A stretch of 64,000 bases of DNA. It comes from Lachnospiraceae bacterium. Its GTDB lineage: Bacteria > Bacillota > Clostridia > Lachnospirales > Lachnospiraceae. Under the pieces are notes generated by a model that was not told the DNA's origin, ran no database searches, and saw only the letters and a list, made by a program, of their open reading frames with translations. The DNA lies in the NCBI GenBank assembly GCA_022652545.1, contig JALCRM010000001.1, positions 1 to 64,000 of the forward strand. Reading direction: 5' to 3'. Positions 62,495 to 64,000 of this stretch are shown here, one piece after another. The translations under genes and the position numbers were made by a program. Positions within the stretch are counted from its first letter, which is position 1. The number at the start of each line of letters is the position of its first letter.

Positions 62495-63901
62495 ATGGCT
62501 ACGGATACCGGTCTTTCGCTGCGCAATCAGGTCATGTATTGCGTTTTTGTACGGCAGTACAGCAAAGAAGGCACATTCCGCAAAGTTACCGAAGACATTC
62601 CGCGCATCCGTTCACTCGGCACGGACATCGTATGGCTCATGCCCATTCATCCGATCGGCATAGAAGGACGGAAGGGCTCGCTCGGCAGTCCGTACGCGAT
62701 CTCGGATTACCGCGCGGTCAACCCGGAATACGGCACGATGGAGGATTTCCGCGAGCTCGTCGACGCGATCCATGCGCACGGCATGAAATGCATCATTGAC
62801 GTCGTTTACAAACACACCTCGCCGGATTCCGTACTGCTCAAAACACATCCGGAGTGGTTTTACCACCGCGCCGACGGCACACCGGGCAACCGGATCGGCG
62901 ACTGGACAGACATCGTGGACCTCGATTATTCAAAGAAGGGTCTGTGGGAGTATCAGATCGAGACTCTGCGGAACTGGGCCCGCATCGTGGATGGCTTCCG
63001 GTGTGACGTGGCCTCGCTCGTGCCGCTTGCATTCTGGCTTGAAGCGCGGAAAAAGGTCGCGGAAGTACGGCCCGGCGCAATCTGGCTGGCGGAGTCCGTG
63101 GAACCTTCCTTTGTCTGCGAATGCAGAGCCGGAGGAATTTCCTGCCTGTCCGATTCCGAACTCTATAATGCATTCGATATCACGTACGATTACGATATTT
63201 ATTGGGATTTTGTCGACTGCCTTTCCGGGGCGACTGTATCTGCAGATGCAACAGGCGCTGCCGTGTACGGCGCTGCAGGTCGTGTAGGACTTTCGCGGTA
63301 TGCCCAGCAGATCGACCGGCAGGAGGGCATTTACCCTGACAACTATGTCAAACTCCGCCTTCTGGAAAATCATGACCGTATGCGGGCAAAACAGCTGATT
63401 CCGGAGACATCGGCGCTCCGTAACTGGACTGCTTTTCTGTTTTTCCAGAAAGGACTCACGCTTATTTACAATGGGCAGGAGATGCAGGATCGTATCCATC
63501 CCAGTCTGTTTGACAAAGATCCGGTCGACTGGCATACGGGGGAAGAAGATCTTTCTGCTTTCATGAGTACGCTTGCAGCGTTGCGCAAAACACCGGGCAT
63601 TGCGGAGATTTTCAGGTCCGGTTCTTATCACGTGGAAGCAGCCGGGGAGGATGCACTCCTTGCTGAATACAGCTTGTATTCTGACCGTCTTCATTCCGGT
63701 AAGGCTGCAGAACAGGATCAGGGGGCATCAACCGGAAACATTGTGCGGCTGTTGGGCGTCTTTCACACGAATGCAGCCAAAGCGCCAATGAAAGTATCGC
63801 TTGCAGACGGTATTTATACTGATCTTCTTACACAGCGTCCTTATCGGGTTGAATCCGGAGTCCTTCAGACTTTCGGTGCACCGGCAGTTTTCAGAGTCTG
63901 A
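62495..63901 (+). CDS. GH13 (alpha-amylase family) enzyme, cytosolic
   Basis: 468 residues, ATG 62495 after AGGAGG. GH13 barrel with nucleophile D171 in GFRCDVAS, acid/base E200 in WLAESVE and D294 in LLENHDR. Region I reads DVVYKHTS, where Asn of the usual DxxxNH is replaced by Lys. No signal peptide and no starch-binding domain. Likely acts on alpha-linked gluco-oligosaccharides; the substitution may alter calcium binding. Nine bases after pcrA, so probably co-transcribed. Confidence 0.88.
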   Translation: MATDTGLSLRNQVMYCVFVRQYSKEGTFRKVTEDIPRIRSLGTDIVWLMPIHPIGIEGRKGSLGSPYAISDYRAVNPEYGTMEDFRELVDAIHAHGMKCIIDVVYKHTSPDSVLLKTHPEWFYHRADGTPGNRIGDWTDIVDLDYSKKGLWEYQIETLRNWARIVDGFRCDVASLVPLAFWLEARKKVAEVRPGAIWLAESVEPSFVCECRAGGISCLSDSELYNAFDITYDYDIYWDFVDCLSGATVSADATGAAVYGAAGRVGLSRYAQQIDRQEGIYPDNYVKLRLLENHDRMRAKQLIPETSALRNWTAFLFFQKGLTLIYNGQEMQDRIHPSLFDKDPVDWHTGEEDLSAFMSTLAALRKTPGIAEIFRSGSYHVEAAGEDALLAEYSLYSDRLHSGKAAEQDQGASTGNIVRLLGVFHTNAAKAPMKVSLADGIYTDLLTQRPYRVESGVLQTFGAPAVFRV

Positions 63902-64000
63902 TCTTTTAGTGCGGCGGGTACCCAGAACACCCGACAGCGTACTTCAGGTACGCTGTCGGGTGTTTTTGATTTTGTCCAAATTCAATGCCTCATAGTTATC
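63902..64000. other. Right-edge intergenic stretch
   Basis: About 100 bases. It contains the terminator at 63927-63968; nothing else was recognised before the window ends. Confidence 0.7.
63927..63968 (+). terminator. Strong Rho-independent terminator after GH13
   Basis: Sixteen-base-pair perfect stem (ACACCCGACAGCGTAC with its complement), five-base loop, then TTTTT. Confidence 0.97.

Overview
The window looks like a contig from an anaerobic, saccharolytic Gram-positive bacterium of the Clostridia, most likely Lachnospiraceae. This rests on the translation and processing gene order (rimP-nusA-ylxR-ylxQ-infB-rbfA-nrnA-truB-ribF, rpsO-pnp, nusB-xseA-xseB-ispA-dxs-tlyA-nadK-argR-recN), the rubredoxin/rubrerythrin pair, CUT1 sugar importers driven by YesM/YesN-type two-component systems, and a SpaA-type surface protein. 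The species cannot be named from sequence alone. No rRNA, tRNA, IS element, phage gene or CRISPR array was seen.

Layout. 1-2.4 kb: 3' part of a repetitive, probably sortase-anchored surface protein. 2.6-12.2 kb: first glycan locus, with GH127 and GH5 enzymes, an ABC importer (binding lipoprotein and two permeases) and a sensor kinase/AraC-type regulator pair. 12.2-15.5 kb: four small secreted proteins, three of them YD-repeat proteins. 15.7-18.8 kb: zinc-ribbon membrane protein, aldose-epimerase-like protein, rubredoxin, rubrerythrin and a flavoprotein. 18.9-31.6 kb: second glycan locus, with another importer, a second binding lipoprotein on the opposite strand facing a kinase/LuxR-type regulator pair, then GH2 beta-mannosidase-like, GH35/DUF5597-like and GH5 enzymes. 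31.8-62.5 kb: a long housekeeping region with one GH113 beta-mannanase-like gene inserted. 62.5-63.9 kb: a GH13 enzyme, then a strong terminator at the right edge.

How it works together. Every glycoside hydrolase seen lacks a signal peptide, so the cell appears to import short oligosaccharides, probably manno-, gluco- and arabino-configured, through two CUT1 transporters whose ATPase lies elsewhere, and to hydrolyse them in the cytosol. The two kinase/regulator pairs presumably tune the loci.

Most interesting observations: (i) an ~80 bp upstream element shared by the GH127 gene and the secreted-protein operon 9.5 kb away; (ii) a duplicated leader hairpin with one compensatory base-pair change, overlapping the start regions of two unrelated genes, one copy preceded by hairpins with a possible loop-loop contact; (iii) a 19-copy SYG(Q/N) low-complexity domain inside IF2, with a milder YG/RGG-like tail on PcrA; (iv) the secreted YD-repeat cluster next to a two-component system; (v) a lipoprotein divergent from a kinase/regulator pair.
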